34,490 bases of DNA from Saccoglossus kowalevskii (Eukaryota; Hemichordata; Enteropneusta; Harrimaniidae), in NCBI RefSeq assembly GCF_000003605.2, contig NW_003121417.1:117497-151986 (forward strand), in the 5' to 3' direction. The notes under the pieces were generated by a model, which saw only the letters and a program-made list of their open reading frames with translations, made no database searches and was not told where the DNA came from. Shown piece by piece: positions 21,836 through 32,608 of the stretch. Every line of letters starts with the position of its first letter. The stretch's first letter is position 1. The position numbers and the translations under genes are program-made.

Positions 21836-23463
21836 TTGTATCACACGGAACAGACATGATAGATTCGATAAATCTCATTTGTATTTGTGACGTAGTCTCC
21901 AAAGTTGCCAAATTATGACTCATTTTACTATAGGTCGTAATCTTTTCATGTATAGTTCTAATAAACTTACAGCACATGGTCAGTTGAGAATTAAGTTCTC
22001 ACCAGAAGCTGTTGCCATTAACCAGACTAGACGATGAAATGGGTTAGATTTCCTAGTGTACAAGATTTGTTGTGCTGATTTAAAGAGATAAAATATTCCA
22101 TTAACACTCTGGAGTGAGATAATATTGGAATAAATTTGTCTCTAGGTTTTCTATATTTTGCACTTATTAAAATTAAACAAGACATGATAGCAATATAGCT
22201 CTCGTATATATCTACGTACATTTATATGTATTAAGGGGGCCATTAGAAACTCTAGGTGGAGGTGATGATGGTATTGGCGTATTTAAATAACACATTTTAC
22301 ACATTCGTATAGTTTGGCAACATTATTTTTTCTAAAATGAAAACAAAACAGCTTATCAATACGAATTTCTTTAATATTATTCAAATGCGTCCACCAACAA
22401 ATGAGGAATAGTATGGCGATACTACGCTTTGTTTTATTACATATACACATATATACACACATGCCGCCAGGGCAACGGTTGTCATGGCGCTGACCCGAAG
22501 CCGAGATAGCAATTCAATCAATCCAAATAATGTGTCTTCATTCTGTTATATTTTCTGTCCACCATATTTGTTTGTGAGTATACTCTTTCCATAATAAGCA
22601 TATACCTCTGATATGTATCCTCGAGCACAGCTACAATAGTACAATGGTACATAGGAATTTATTTTCAAACCTTTGTTTTTACCTGCCCGATCTTGTGAAC
22701 TGTACTAAAAAATAAACAGACCAAATCGTAAAGCAAATCGTGCTAAGTAGATTTGCAACGTTAGTCTATAGAATAATTCGTTTGTCCTAACCAGAGATAA
22801 CATCGCCACAACCAAATGTTGTGATTGTAAGCACAATTTGTGTAAATTAACATTATGATTTGAAACATGACATTCTGAAGTTCATGTTCTTTATCAAAAC
22901 GTAACTTGTTAGGAGACCACGTATTGGCGTCCTTCCATTGCACGTGCTAGGCTTGATTGTTGCTTATTTACCAATACAACAAGATTTACAAGTACAAACA
23001 GATCAAAAGCACACTACATTTCATTTTTTGAATGAGCAACATTGATTAAATAATGTTGGTAAATCCCGTAACAGTATCAAGTACATGCACAACACGACGC
23101 ACAAATAAATAAATTTCAAAAGGAAACTAAATTGTTAATTCAGAAGCCAGAGTTGATCAAATGCATTTTGAATGAGAACTATGTAAATAGCGTCCAGGTA
23201 AAGGCCAACACGTCGGTAAGTAGTCGACCATTACGTAAATGCGCTGTAAAAATGAAGACAAAAACAAATGTTACGTGTCTATGTACGAGACTGGTATCAC
23301 ACAATTGAACTGTGCTTAAATGCACAGGTGTAGTTATTATATAACATATTTTTGAAGGTGATAAAGGCGGAAAATCATGGAAAAGACCCACTTAGAATAT
23401 TCATATATGCACAAAACATTTATTGATTAACATTTTTAGTTTGATTCGTATCTGTTTCTAAGA
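21836..23463. other. AT-rich DNA without a supportable gene
   Basis: No gene is supported. A GC-richer patch at about 22460-22510 (CCGCCAGGGCAACGGTTGTC) shares only a short word with the 16.4-17.1 kb array. Confidence 0.5.
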
Positions 23464-23553
23464 AAAGTTTGTTAACACACAGACACACGTACGGACGTAT
23501 GAGATTATAAGTCTCCCTTTCAGGCTGTGCCTGAACGGGGACTAATGATATTC
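23464..23553 (+). repeat. Hairpin-bearing retroposon-like tail
   Basis: A CACACAGACACACGTACGGACG tract is followed by ATGAGATTATA. A strong hairpin then spans 23510-23543 (AGTCTCCCTTTCAGGC, loop TGT, GCCTGAACGGGGACT) and leads into AATGATA. The order of an ACAGACGG-rich tract, a hairpin of matching CCC/GGG arms and GGGGACTAAT is one I recall from 3' ends of RTE-type LINE-linked SINEs in invertebrates. The body upstream is unrecognised. Confidence 0.4.
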
Positions 23554-23879
23554 ATCTTCAATCAGCTTACTGTAAAAGAGGTGATAACAATGTGTTCGTA
23601 CTATGATAACATTTCGTATGTGAAACAAAGGTTTTCTCATATAATATCATTTTGGATGATTTTCATGCGATAATACCACGGCATACTGTCAGCTATACAT
23701 GTGATACCTTTGTTTACGCTATATCATACCTACACGGTGACCAAAATAATAGTTGTGAAACGTCAGCATCCTAGCCATGAAACTGGTGTCATATTGATAG
23801 TCAATACAATTAGTTTATTATTTACAGTGTAACCAAGGGCAACTAATGAATGCATATACTATATTTTACTCCTGATAAT

Positions 23880-25140
23880 CAATGATCCGACTGGTCAATG
23901 AACGCAATTTGAAATTTCGATGCCATTTACAGTGATGCCAGGCATGACTCGTTTGACGACTTGGAAATACTTATTTTTAATATATATCTGTTTGAAATTT
24001 GGTAATTATTTATTGTTCCACTAACGGTTTAAGACGTTCACCAATATGTGTTTTGTTTTGTGTTGAGATTGAATATACATACTTTATCATGACTAATCCC
24101 ACCAACCCTAACTTTTAGCAATTACACGAACTCTTTCTCTAATGATTGCTAATAGAATTACCCCTAACAATTAAGGAAACTAGAACCGAGGGTGATTTTG
24201 TATTAGCTGAAATAATATTAATTTCGATACACACCTGGACAATGTTATGCCAGCATTGATTCCTCTTGTAATATTGTAAAATGACCAGATGCTTCCATTT
24301 AATTGCACAATAAATCAGGCCATCTGTGTTCCATCATATTGGACAGAGCATAAACCTCTAGGAAAGATGACCTAAATTATATGTAAAATGAAAATAGTGC
24401 TTGGAATTTCTTTAGTATTGTATTGATAAAACGACATGGGGGCATTTTAGCCTATAACTCTATGAACTACACATTGATATGTTTCCTATATGATACATTA
24501 GGAAAACGTGCATACTCTCCAAATACAGAAATATTCAATTTACATAAACGGGCAGTCACTTACATACCTCCACAATAGAAAGTCGTGACAGTGAAGGATG
24601 GCCGAAGAACCGTAAACATTCGTCAAATGTTAACATAGCAAATCGCAACATAAAAAGGAATCTCATTAACATATGCGAACTTTTACTCTTTAGAAAGTGA
24701 GCCACATTTTGACATCGTTACAATTCCAAAATGTGTCCATCGACCAAACTGATATCGATATCATATTTATTTAATGAGCGTATTAATTTAATTGTGAAAT
24801 TGGTTTAATAAATCTGATATCAAAGGAAACGAATATTGATTTTCTATTTTAGATATTTAACCATTCGCACACAGTCACGTTAAAAATCAAATACATTGAT
24901 TCGCAATATTTATCATTATTTTTTCCGAATTTTCTACGCTCCTCGTTTAATATCAATTTAATAAAAATCAATAATGGAATGTAGTTGTTGATTAATTCGG
25001 ATTTGCACTTATTCTACTGCTAATAAAGCTACTGTTATTTCACACCGATTTCGACAACACAAATACCACAATATTGTGCGTTCAAATCGTCTTACATGAA
25101 TGCAGTTTCTTGTACACAGTTATAGCCTCAGCTTAGACAC
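23880..25140 (+). repeat. Unit B of the four-copy dispersed repeat
   Basis: Unit B starts near ATGATCCGACTGGT, shared with unit C at about 26187. It continues through CTCTTTCTCTAATGATTGC, the CATATTGGACAGAGCATAAA area and the ATATCGATATCATATTTATT block, ending near CACAGTTATAGCCTCAGCTT. It extends further than unit A on both sides. Its acceptor-like position reads CTTCGG where unit A has TTTCAGG. Confidence 0.75.
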
Positions 25141-26179
25141 CAGCTCAGCTAATCTTTGCTTCTTTAATTAATGTGATCTAAATTTTATATTTATTATCGG
25201 AAACACATTGTCGTGTTTTAGCAAAAATCTATAAGAAACAACTGACACATCCAGTTGCGTATAAAGTGTAGAATGCACACACTGAAAAGGAGAAGGTATT
25301 GGAACAATCAGTTTGGTGTGACGTTGGGTGGCAAGTGACAGACGCGTAACCAGCAACCGGTCTTCAAACATATTAATTCTATGGGCATCAACGGACACAG
25401 CTTGTAACAATGAGGTCATCGTGCTTCATCCCCGAGTACTTCAAGTCAATGCCAGCTCTTTTTACGCTACTGCTTCCGAGCAAGTTTTGGCATTATCACT
25501 ATAGTTCATCACGATCTCAATATTTGATGTATAGTATCCTGCAGCGTCGATCCTGGAACCTCAATCTAGACAACCAAGCGATAGTTGAAATTTCCAAACT
25601 AAACTGTAGAATTCGTATATTGCTGAGCTTTAGCAACATTTATAGCACCTTTAACGTCAACTCAGAACTGACATAATAACTAAATTCATTGGTAGAATAC
25701 CTAATTGCGCTTTCGCTCAACCTCAATTTTAAGTTTAAATTGTCAATAAATACGTAGTGTATTGAAACATCAAAATTCTACTGCTTAAATAATCAAGAAT
25801 TATCCACCCGATGGTTTGCACATATTTCAGTAATACCATATTAGTTTAAACATGTTTAACATACTCGCCAAACAGTTGAAACCCTGGTTTTCTCCGATGT
25901 ACCTGTAATACTCGGGTTGTATTTCTATCAATATGTAACAAATTCCAGTGTCATTATGGAGAGAATTAATCTGAAAGAGAATTATTTGATATGCAAAAGT
26001 ATTAGATGAATACTTTTTAAAAATAATTTTGCGAAATGGATACGTGTGATAAATCTAATATTAACATTCGTCACTCCCGAATACCAGATTTATTAAACTT
26101 GTTTCGTAGTTAAATTAATCCAAATCTGCTATTATGAGTCACTCACAATATACCCACTATATCCCTGACACACAACGGT
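25141..26179. other. AT-rich DNA without a supportable gene
   Basis: Open frames on both strands reach 83-88 codons (25168-25419 minus, 25410-25676 plus). No recognisable domain or splice structure was found. Confidence 0.5.
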
Positions 26180-27795
26180 CTACCAATGATCCGACTGGTA
26201 CATGGGCGCAAAGATGCCAAACATTCACAAATATGCGTTTTGTGTTGAAGTTGAATATACGGACTTTATTATTCCTAAACCTACCAACACTAACGTGGCA
26301 ATTACACGGGACTCTTTCTCTAATGATTGCTAATTGAATTACCCCTAAAAATTAAGGAAACTGGAACCGAGGGTGATTTGCAAGTCATTTTGTATTAGCT
26401 GAAATTATTTTGATTTCAATAAACACTTGGATAATGATATGGCAACACTGATTCGTCTTGTAATAATGTAAAATGACCAGATGCTTCCAGTTAATTATAT
26501 GATAAATCAGGCCTTCTGTGTTCCGTCATATTGGACAAAGCAGAAGCCCGTGAGAGATGACTTGAATTGAATGTAAAAGGAAAAATATTGCTTAAAATTT
26601 CTTTAGTATTGTAATGAAAAAAAAAAAAAAAAACGTCCCGGGGGCTTTTTAGCTCATAACACTGAGAACTAAAATTTGATATATTTCTTACATATACATT
26701 AGTAAAACGTGCATACTCACCAAATACAGAAATATTCAATTTACATAAATAGACATTCATTTACATACCTTCACCTAAGAGCCAAAACATTCGTCAATTT
26801 TTTCCATAGCAAATCGCAACTTGAAAGGAAATTGCATTTGCATAGTCTATATATCCATCTTCCTGATTATCTGATTGCCCGCCTTCAACGTATTCAAAAT
26901 TCCGCAGCTCACTTGGTTACCCTTTTACATAACATGAGTATATAACTCCATCTTATCCTTCCAACCTCATTACTATTCCAGTTCTATTTAGACAAACCCG
27001 TTATTTGAACCACGTTATGACCAAGAGCATTACGGAAGGAGGGCATTTTCGGGCGCTGCCCCAAGCCCTAGAACGCATTTCCCAGAGCTCTTCGCCTTGC
27101 ACTCACTGTGCCTGCTTTCAAATCTCAACTAAAAACTCATCTTTCTCTTATAGTTTACCATAGTACATCTGTACAATGATGTGTTTTTATTTGATTTTAA
27201 TGTTATCTTATTTTTCTAACTATTGTATTTTTAAAACTATTTTTATGTAAAACGCATTGAGATTATATGTTTTATACACTGCGCTATGTAAGAATTAATA
27301 ATAATAACATATGCGAACATTTACTCGTTCCCAAGTGAGTCATATTTTTACATCTTTGCAATTTAAAATAGTGTCAAATCGATATCTGATATCGATATCA
27401 TATTTATTTAATGAGCGTATTGATTTAATTGTGAAATTGGTTTAATAAATCTGACATCAAAGGCAACGAGTATTGATTTTCTATTCTAGACATTTACCCA
27501 TTCGCAAACAGTCACGTGAAAAATCAAATAAATTGATTCGCAATGTTTATAATTATTTGTTTCCGAATTTTCTACGCTATTCGTTTAAAGTTTGTTATGT
27601 TGTTTTTAGACAAAAAACGATATCGATTTAATAAAAATCAATACTTATCGAGTTATTCGGGTTTTCACTCTTCTACCGATACTAAAGCTACTGTTCTTTC
27701 ACACCGAATTAACACCACAATAGTGTGGCCGTTCAAATCTTCTTACATAAATGCAGTTCCCTGTACACAGTTTTGGTCTCAGCTCAGAAAATATT
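26180..27795 (+). repeat. Unit C of the four-copy dispersed repeat (interrupted)
   Basis: Unit C is collinear with unit B from ATGATCCGACTGGTACATGG to CACAGTTTTGGTCTCAGCTC. It carries an A-run of about 17 at 26617 and is interrupted at about 26844-27307 by a LINE 3' end. Homology to units A and B resumes at ACATATGCGAAC (27307). The insertion shows that the unit is older than that LINE copy. Confidence 0.75.
26844..27307 (+). mobile_element. 5'-truncated LINE 3' end inserted in unit C
   Basis: The 5' part encodes YLIARLQRIQNSAAHLVTLL, a conserved segment just after the reverse transcriptase in CR1/L2/Rex/Jockey-group LINEs. A shifted frame near 27095-27150 reads LRLALTVPAFKSQLKTHLSL, the usual C-terminal end of the same ORF2. 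Roughly 80 residues between them are missing or scrambled. The AT-rich 3' UTR ends ACGCATTGAGATTATATG...GCGCTATGTAAGAATTAATAATAATAA, the (TAA)n-type tail of this group. Only a very short flanking match (CATA) could be a target-site duplication. Confidence 0.75.
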
Positions 27796-28283
27796 CAACC
27801 GTTTTTTATTAGCTGAAACTTATATTGATTCAGATAAACACCTGACGTGACAGCACTGATTCATTTTGCCAAAACGAAAATGACAAGATTCACCCGTTTA
27901 ATTATATAATATTCATGCCACCTGTGTTCTGCAATATTGGACAAAGCATAAACCCATGAGAGATGAATTGCATTACATTTAAAAGGAAAATACTGCTTGA
28001 AAATGAAACAATTAGTCAAAAAAAATATTTCAGGATTGTCTTTAAAAACTACCATGAGAACATTTTAGCTCATTATGTTGTGATCTACACAGTAATATAT
28101 TTCTCTATACTAATCATGGTACAATTAGTAAAACAAGCACACTCTTCAAATACAGAAATATTCAATTTACAGGCAGTCAGTTAATACCTTCACCATTGTG
28201 ACAGCGAAGAACGGGCAAAGAACTGAATACATTCATCAGATTTTGCCATACCACATCTCAACTTGAAAAGGAATCTCATTAAA
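27796..28283 (+). repeat. Unit D of the four-copy dispersed repeat (partial)
   Basis: Unit D begins with TTATTAGCTGAAAC immediately after unit C and ends at GAAAAGGAATCTCATTAAA, where units A-C continue into the ATATCGATAT block. It therefore lacks about the last third. The C-D junction is head-to-tail, suggesting tandem duplication for at least this pair. Confidence 0.65.
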
Positions 28284-28439
28284 ATTCTCCTATAAGCGTT
28301 TTGCCTTGACGTAGAATATACATACTTCGCCATTTCTAATTTCTAGTTCAAAAGTACACTATTCTATAATCCCTTCTTTCAGCATTTCGTCACAATCACA
28401 TACATTCATTATTTTCTTCACCTTTCACACAATCTTGTA

Positions 28440-30435
28440 ATCAGGACGGGTTCCACAGTCATTATTATGGCATTTACAGAGTGTAGTGCAGGGAGTTTGT
28501 CCCCCTTGTACGAACAGTGGCATTTGCAAGCTGTCTTTCAACCACATAGAATTGTTGCTAGTTTACATATGGGACATAGTCTTCCTCTATATAGGTTCCC
28601 AATTATTTTCTTTCAACTACCTTAGGTAGTTGTTATCTAAAATTGAGGCATCAATGCTGCTCTGGTAGATGGAAGCATTTAACCCCTCCAAATTTCTTGA
28701 TTTGGACATTTACCACCATAAAGATGGTATGCTTGTTGGACCCCTAGAGCTGAACACATAAACAAATAATTAGCCGTACTTCTTCAGGCAGCTCACCATT
28801 TACCAATTCGTGAGCTGTGAAAGGGGAATATAAGAGGATCATCATTTGACAAGAACAGGTGTACATTGCCAACAAATCTTCACTCAAGCTTAATCCAGTA
28901 TAATTTATGATGTTATTTCCCAATGTTATTGACACCTTCTAACATGTCGATGGAACAATACTTAGTGCCTTATCCGATCAGAACATTTACTTTGGTGATG
29001 AATACATCAGTGTCATCTATTAAAGAAGAGTCACTGATGAATGGATGCAGAGGAATAATTGTGTCTGCCTCCTCATGAGTTTAGAAGGGACTAATAAATG
29101 GAGTAGGACTAATTTACTTCAGCTGTGGCACCTTTGTGGTACCTTTCACAACCACCCTTTGTAAGCCTCAAGTACAGCATCGCCAAGACTGTTTGAGAAG
29201 CTTGATTGTGTCTTGAAAGCAGTTGATAGTAACGTTGACGATGACCATATCAACATAATCGTTTGTCTCCTGCTTCAGTGAGTGACCAATATGAATAAAT
29301 CAAATGTGACATGTTTTTTCCATCATAATTCTGCTGAAAAAACGCCTTCTTAAAGTTGAGGATCTCTTTATGCTTTTTTAATACACTGAACATCAGCCAT
29401 GGTAGGATAGTACTTAAAGTAAACACGCACACAAATACAAAATATTTATAGGGTTATTGGTAGTGATATTTATCCATACACAGTAATGCCAAGGGAGAAC
29501 ACCTATAAAAGACTTGCATAATATCCCCAAACAGCGTAATGAGTAAATAACTTTTACACTATCACTTGTAGATTGTTAACAATTTACACTGCACAGTCAC
29601 GAGAACGCAACAACGTACTAGAATTAACGACTAGCTTCTATAGTTGAGCCAGTTTTATACAACGATGTTGTAGGGGAACTGGCAACAAATTTCTCAAGAT
29701 GTTAACTATCACAGGCAGCAGGAAGTCGAGATCAGTCGTCAAGGAAAAACTGCCTCTACATGTGCTCCCAATTCCATTGGGGTTCCTCTAGAATGAGTGC
29801 AGGAGTAATCAGGTCAATGATTTGTGCTATCCAGTTTGGCATTGATTCAGCCAAGATGGATGTGCAGTTTGGATGAGATTGACCACTTTAACAGTATAGT
29901 TTAATGACATTTTCTCATATGCTCATACCTGTCTTTGTCATCCAGGAGTTGATAGTCTTGATCTTCACTTTCTTCCCTGTATCCTTCACAATCCTTTCTT
30001 AGTAGACCAGGGATGGTTTTGTTTGGCAGCTTCTGGGATCACCACTCATGATACTATGTTGGCATTTCTTGTTGAACATAAAGCAATGCAAAGTTAAGGC
30101 TGATATGTGCACTTGGTGAGTAAGAGACATTTGACATTTGGGAAATTACACAAAGCCAATCATTCAAAATATTGGTTTTTTGTCTTGAAAAAACAACAAC
30201 ATCGGTCCCATCTTGTGTAATGCCCATAATTGGCCAACCTCTTTTAACTTCTTGATTTTCTGTTGAATTTCCTCATCTGAGAACTGTGCAGTGAAGGGAA
30301 AAACAACATGACTGAAATATTTTGCGAATTCGTTTATCCAACTGTCTCGTCAGTCTCTTTTCTCTGATTGTGTCCAGCATAAGCAAAATCGTTTACCTTG
30401 AGAATAGATATGTACATATTGGAGTTTGCAGACAT
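28440..30435 (-). pseudogene. Decayed minus-strand gene, repeat-associated nuclease-like family
   Basis: The 5' end may be the ATG at 30435 (MSANSNMYISILK). A clear intron follows at 30396-30284 (donor CAAG/GTAAAC, acceptor TTCCCTTCACTGCACAG). The next exon joins in frame as FSDEEIQQKIKKLKEVGQLW; a shifted frame there reads LANYGHYTRW. Near 29100 EADTIIPLHPFI then DDTDVFITKV appears. This E-A-D ... D-D-T-D-V pattern resembles the acidic sites of PIN/FEN-type nucleases and is typical of an uncharacterised invertebrate family. LPSTRAALMPQ follows (about 28660). The end is Cys-rich (TACKCHCSYKGDK and, one frame over, LCKCHNNDCGTRP, about 28460-28530). Many stops and shifts make it a pseudogene. 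I recognise the pattern but know no function; no element ends were found. Confidence 0.5.
30284..30396 (-). other. Candidate intron in the decayed minus-strand gene
   Basis: On the minus strand CTCAAG/GTAAAC marks the donor. A pyrimidine-rich stretch ending CACTGCACAG/TTCTCAG marks the acceptor. The two flanking exons join without changing frame. At 113 bp it is a normal short animal intron. Confidence 0.45.
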
Positions 30436-30439
30436 ATTT

Positions 30440-32608
30440 AAAACTTAACCAGGATGAGACACAAATGCAGAGTTAACATACACACACTGTATATAAAAAG
30501 CCTGTAAACAGCTGCTATAGTATCATTTTTCCTGAATCTTCAGATTGATGTAAACAGTAATTCCCTTATGTGATCATCTCAAAATACATTTAATTCCCTA
30601 TCCATATTCAGACACTCAGAAGTCAAAATGGCTTAACATTGCCGCTACTGCCTGGCTTAGATCTTGAGAAGTGATACTTGTTGACATGTATTGTAATGAC
30701 TATGTGACACTTTTTGCTAGTTAGATTAATTACAATACTATAAATAACGACATCGTTTTGTATGTTAATACTTAGTTCTCGCGCATAGGACCAGGTGATA
30801 TGACACATACACAGTATACCCATTCCTTACGATCGCCTCTTGTCCTCGTGGTGTTATCTCACAGTATAAACGATATAGGTCTAAAATATACCTGAATACC
30901 AACTAAGATCCGATGGTTTAGGCAATTTTAGTGAATGCTGTATTAGGGTCACTGATACGCTACCATGCTTAAGATACACGTTAATTACATTGGCGGACAA
31001 TTTGGAACACATATTGAAATCGACTAACGGAAGTTTGAATACATACGTGAACATTTCTGTGTATTTTCCGAGGTAATTAAATAGTGTCGCTTGCCGCTGT
31101 TAGTCGACAACCAGGAAACAATATATATATCTTGCAGGGCTCGAGTAACTACTTATATTTGTGCTGCGCATGGCGACTTTGCAATCTGACTAGATCAGTG
31201 GTGCAATTATGTGTGTACGTAGAGCCAACGTAGCGCTTTCACACATGCATGACGCGCACGTATTTCTGCGCGTCCACTGTGTGTTACGCGTACAACATGT
31301 TTGTTTCCGCCATCTTACTATTACTCAGATCAACACCTAACTCCCAGTAATGCGCATTTTCTAATGACGTCAATGTAGGGAATAGTGATAATATGAAGAG
31401 ACGTTCGAGTGACAACATTTTTAACACGTCCATCAATTTACAGTTTTTCATCGATTTTGTTAACACTAATCGATGTTCACGATGAAGGTGAGTATAACCA
31501 TTAGTGCTTCTGACGTTGTAGCACTGAGTGACTTCCATTCAATGTAACGACTCGCTGGCAGTAAAAGCCAGAATGAAACATCTCCGCTATTGGCTCCTTC
31601 CTAATATTGATTTAACCTAGTCTGGCGGAGTCTTAAATTAAATAGCGCAACTTTTAAAGAGAGGTTTTCGTGGTCCATAAATACGATGAGCAATCAACCG
31701 TGGCCATAAGAACAAAAAAAAAAACCGTATGTGGACGAGACAGTTACCCGTGAAAACCGCCGGGAATTACATGTGCGCACTCAATCATAAAACATTGATT
31801 GCTTTCGTGTGAGATTGCAAACTGTATTTTATTTACTCAGCAAAAAAAAACGATTACACGGAACGTATTTCACAGTATTAATTGGAGGGGTCTTATACCT
31901 ATTTTTTACCGTACGTATTAATGAAATGAGTTAAGTGCGTACAATACCACACAGAAGTCACGCAGATGGGCGGCACATAAAAACACAGAAATAATCAGTT
32001 TGTGATTGTCTGACCGATGACTGTAGACTTAGCGACACGTTATGTCTGTCGTTACTAACTGTATATGCCTGCGATTGTCGAGGATGGGAATTTCACGAGA
32101 GACATCAAAGAAATGACCCTCTTTTTCAGGAATGTAATCTGTTCGTTTACTCCGGCTCTGATCATCATTGCCACATTTTCAATTTGCAGCACGACACAGT
32201 AACCATGACGACACTGATGGTATAATTACACGCTTGTAACATTAAAAGAAAACGTACTATTTGCTGGTTGCTGTGGTAACCCGCAAAAGAATTTTTCCAA
32301 TTGTGACTAGGAATAGTTCCGGCATCAATCAATCATCAACAGGAATTTCTCCAAGACATGGGATTTGTTTTGTATAATCTGACGGTTATTAGTATTTTTA
32401 TTTTTCTGATGAAGTAAATTTATTATTTACAATAAGACTAAAACATCTAAGTGTCGCGTCACAGAAATCATTGAATTATTTGTCAAACATAACACTTTAG
32501 TTCGTCCGGAGTGCTGAATAGAATAAGGAACATAAGTACTTTCACAGTACATTTGCATTTGTTGGGAATTCTTAGTTTTTCTTTACTTCGAGGGCACGTG
32601 TTTTTGCA
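30440..32608. other. DNA without a supportable gene
   Basis: No gene is supported. 31190-31310 is locally CpG-rich, with a hairpin GACGCGCA/TGCGCGTC around 31250-31274. On the minus strand an AAGATGGCGGAAAC stretch lies at about 31302-31315, a YY1-like motif followed by a very short frame. A TGACGTCA lies at 31365-31372. Confidence 0.45.

Noticed and set aside
27861..28055. Minus-strand ALSNM-x-EHR peptide shared by units A-D as a conserved protein
   Set aside because: The same DNA is shared by all four repeat units, and the substitutions seen do not favour synonymous sites.
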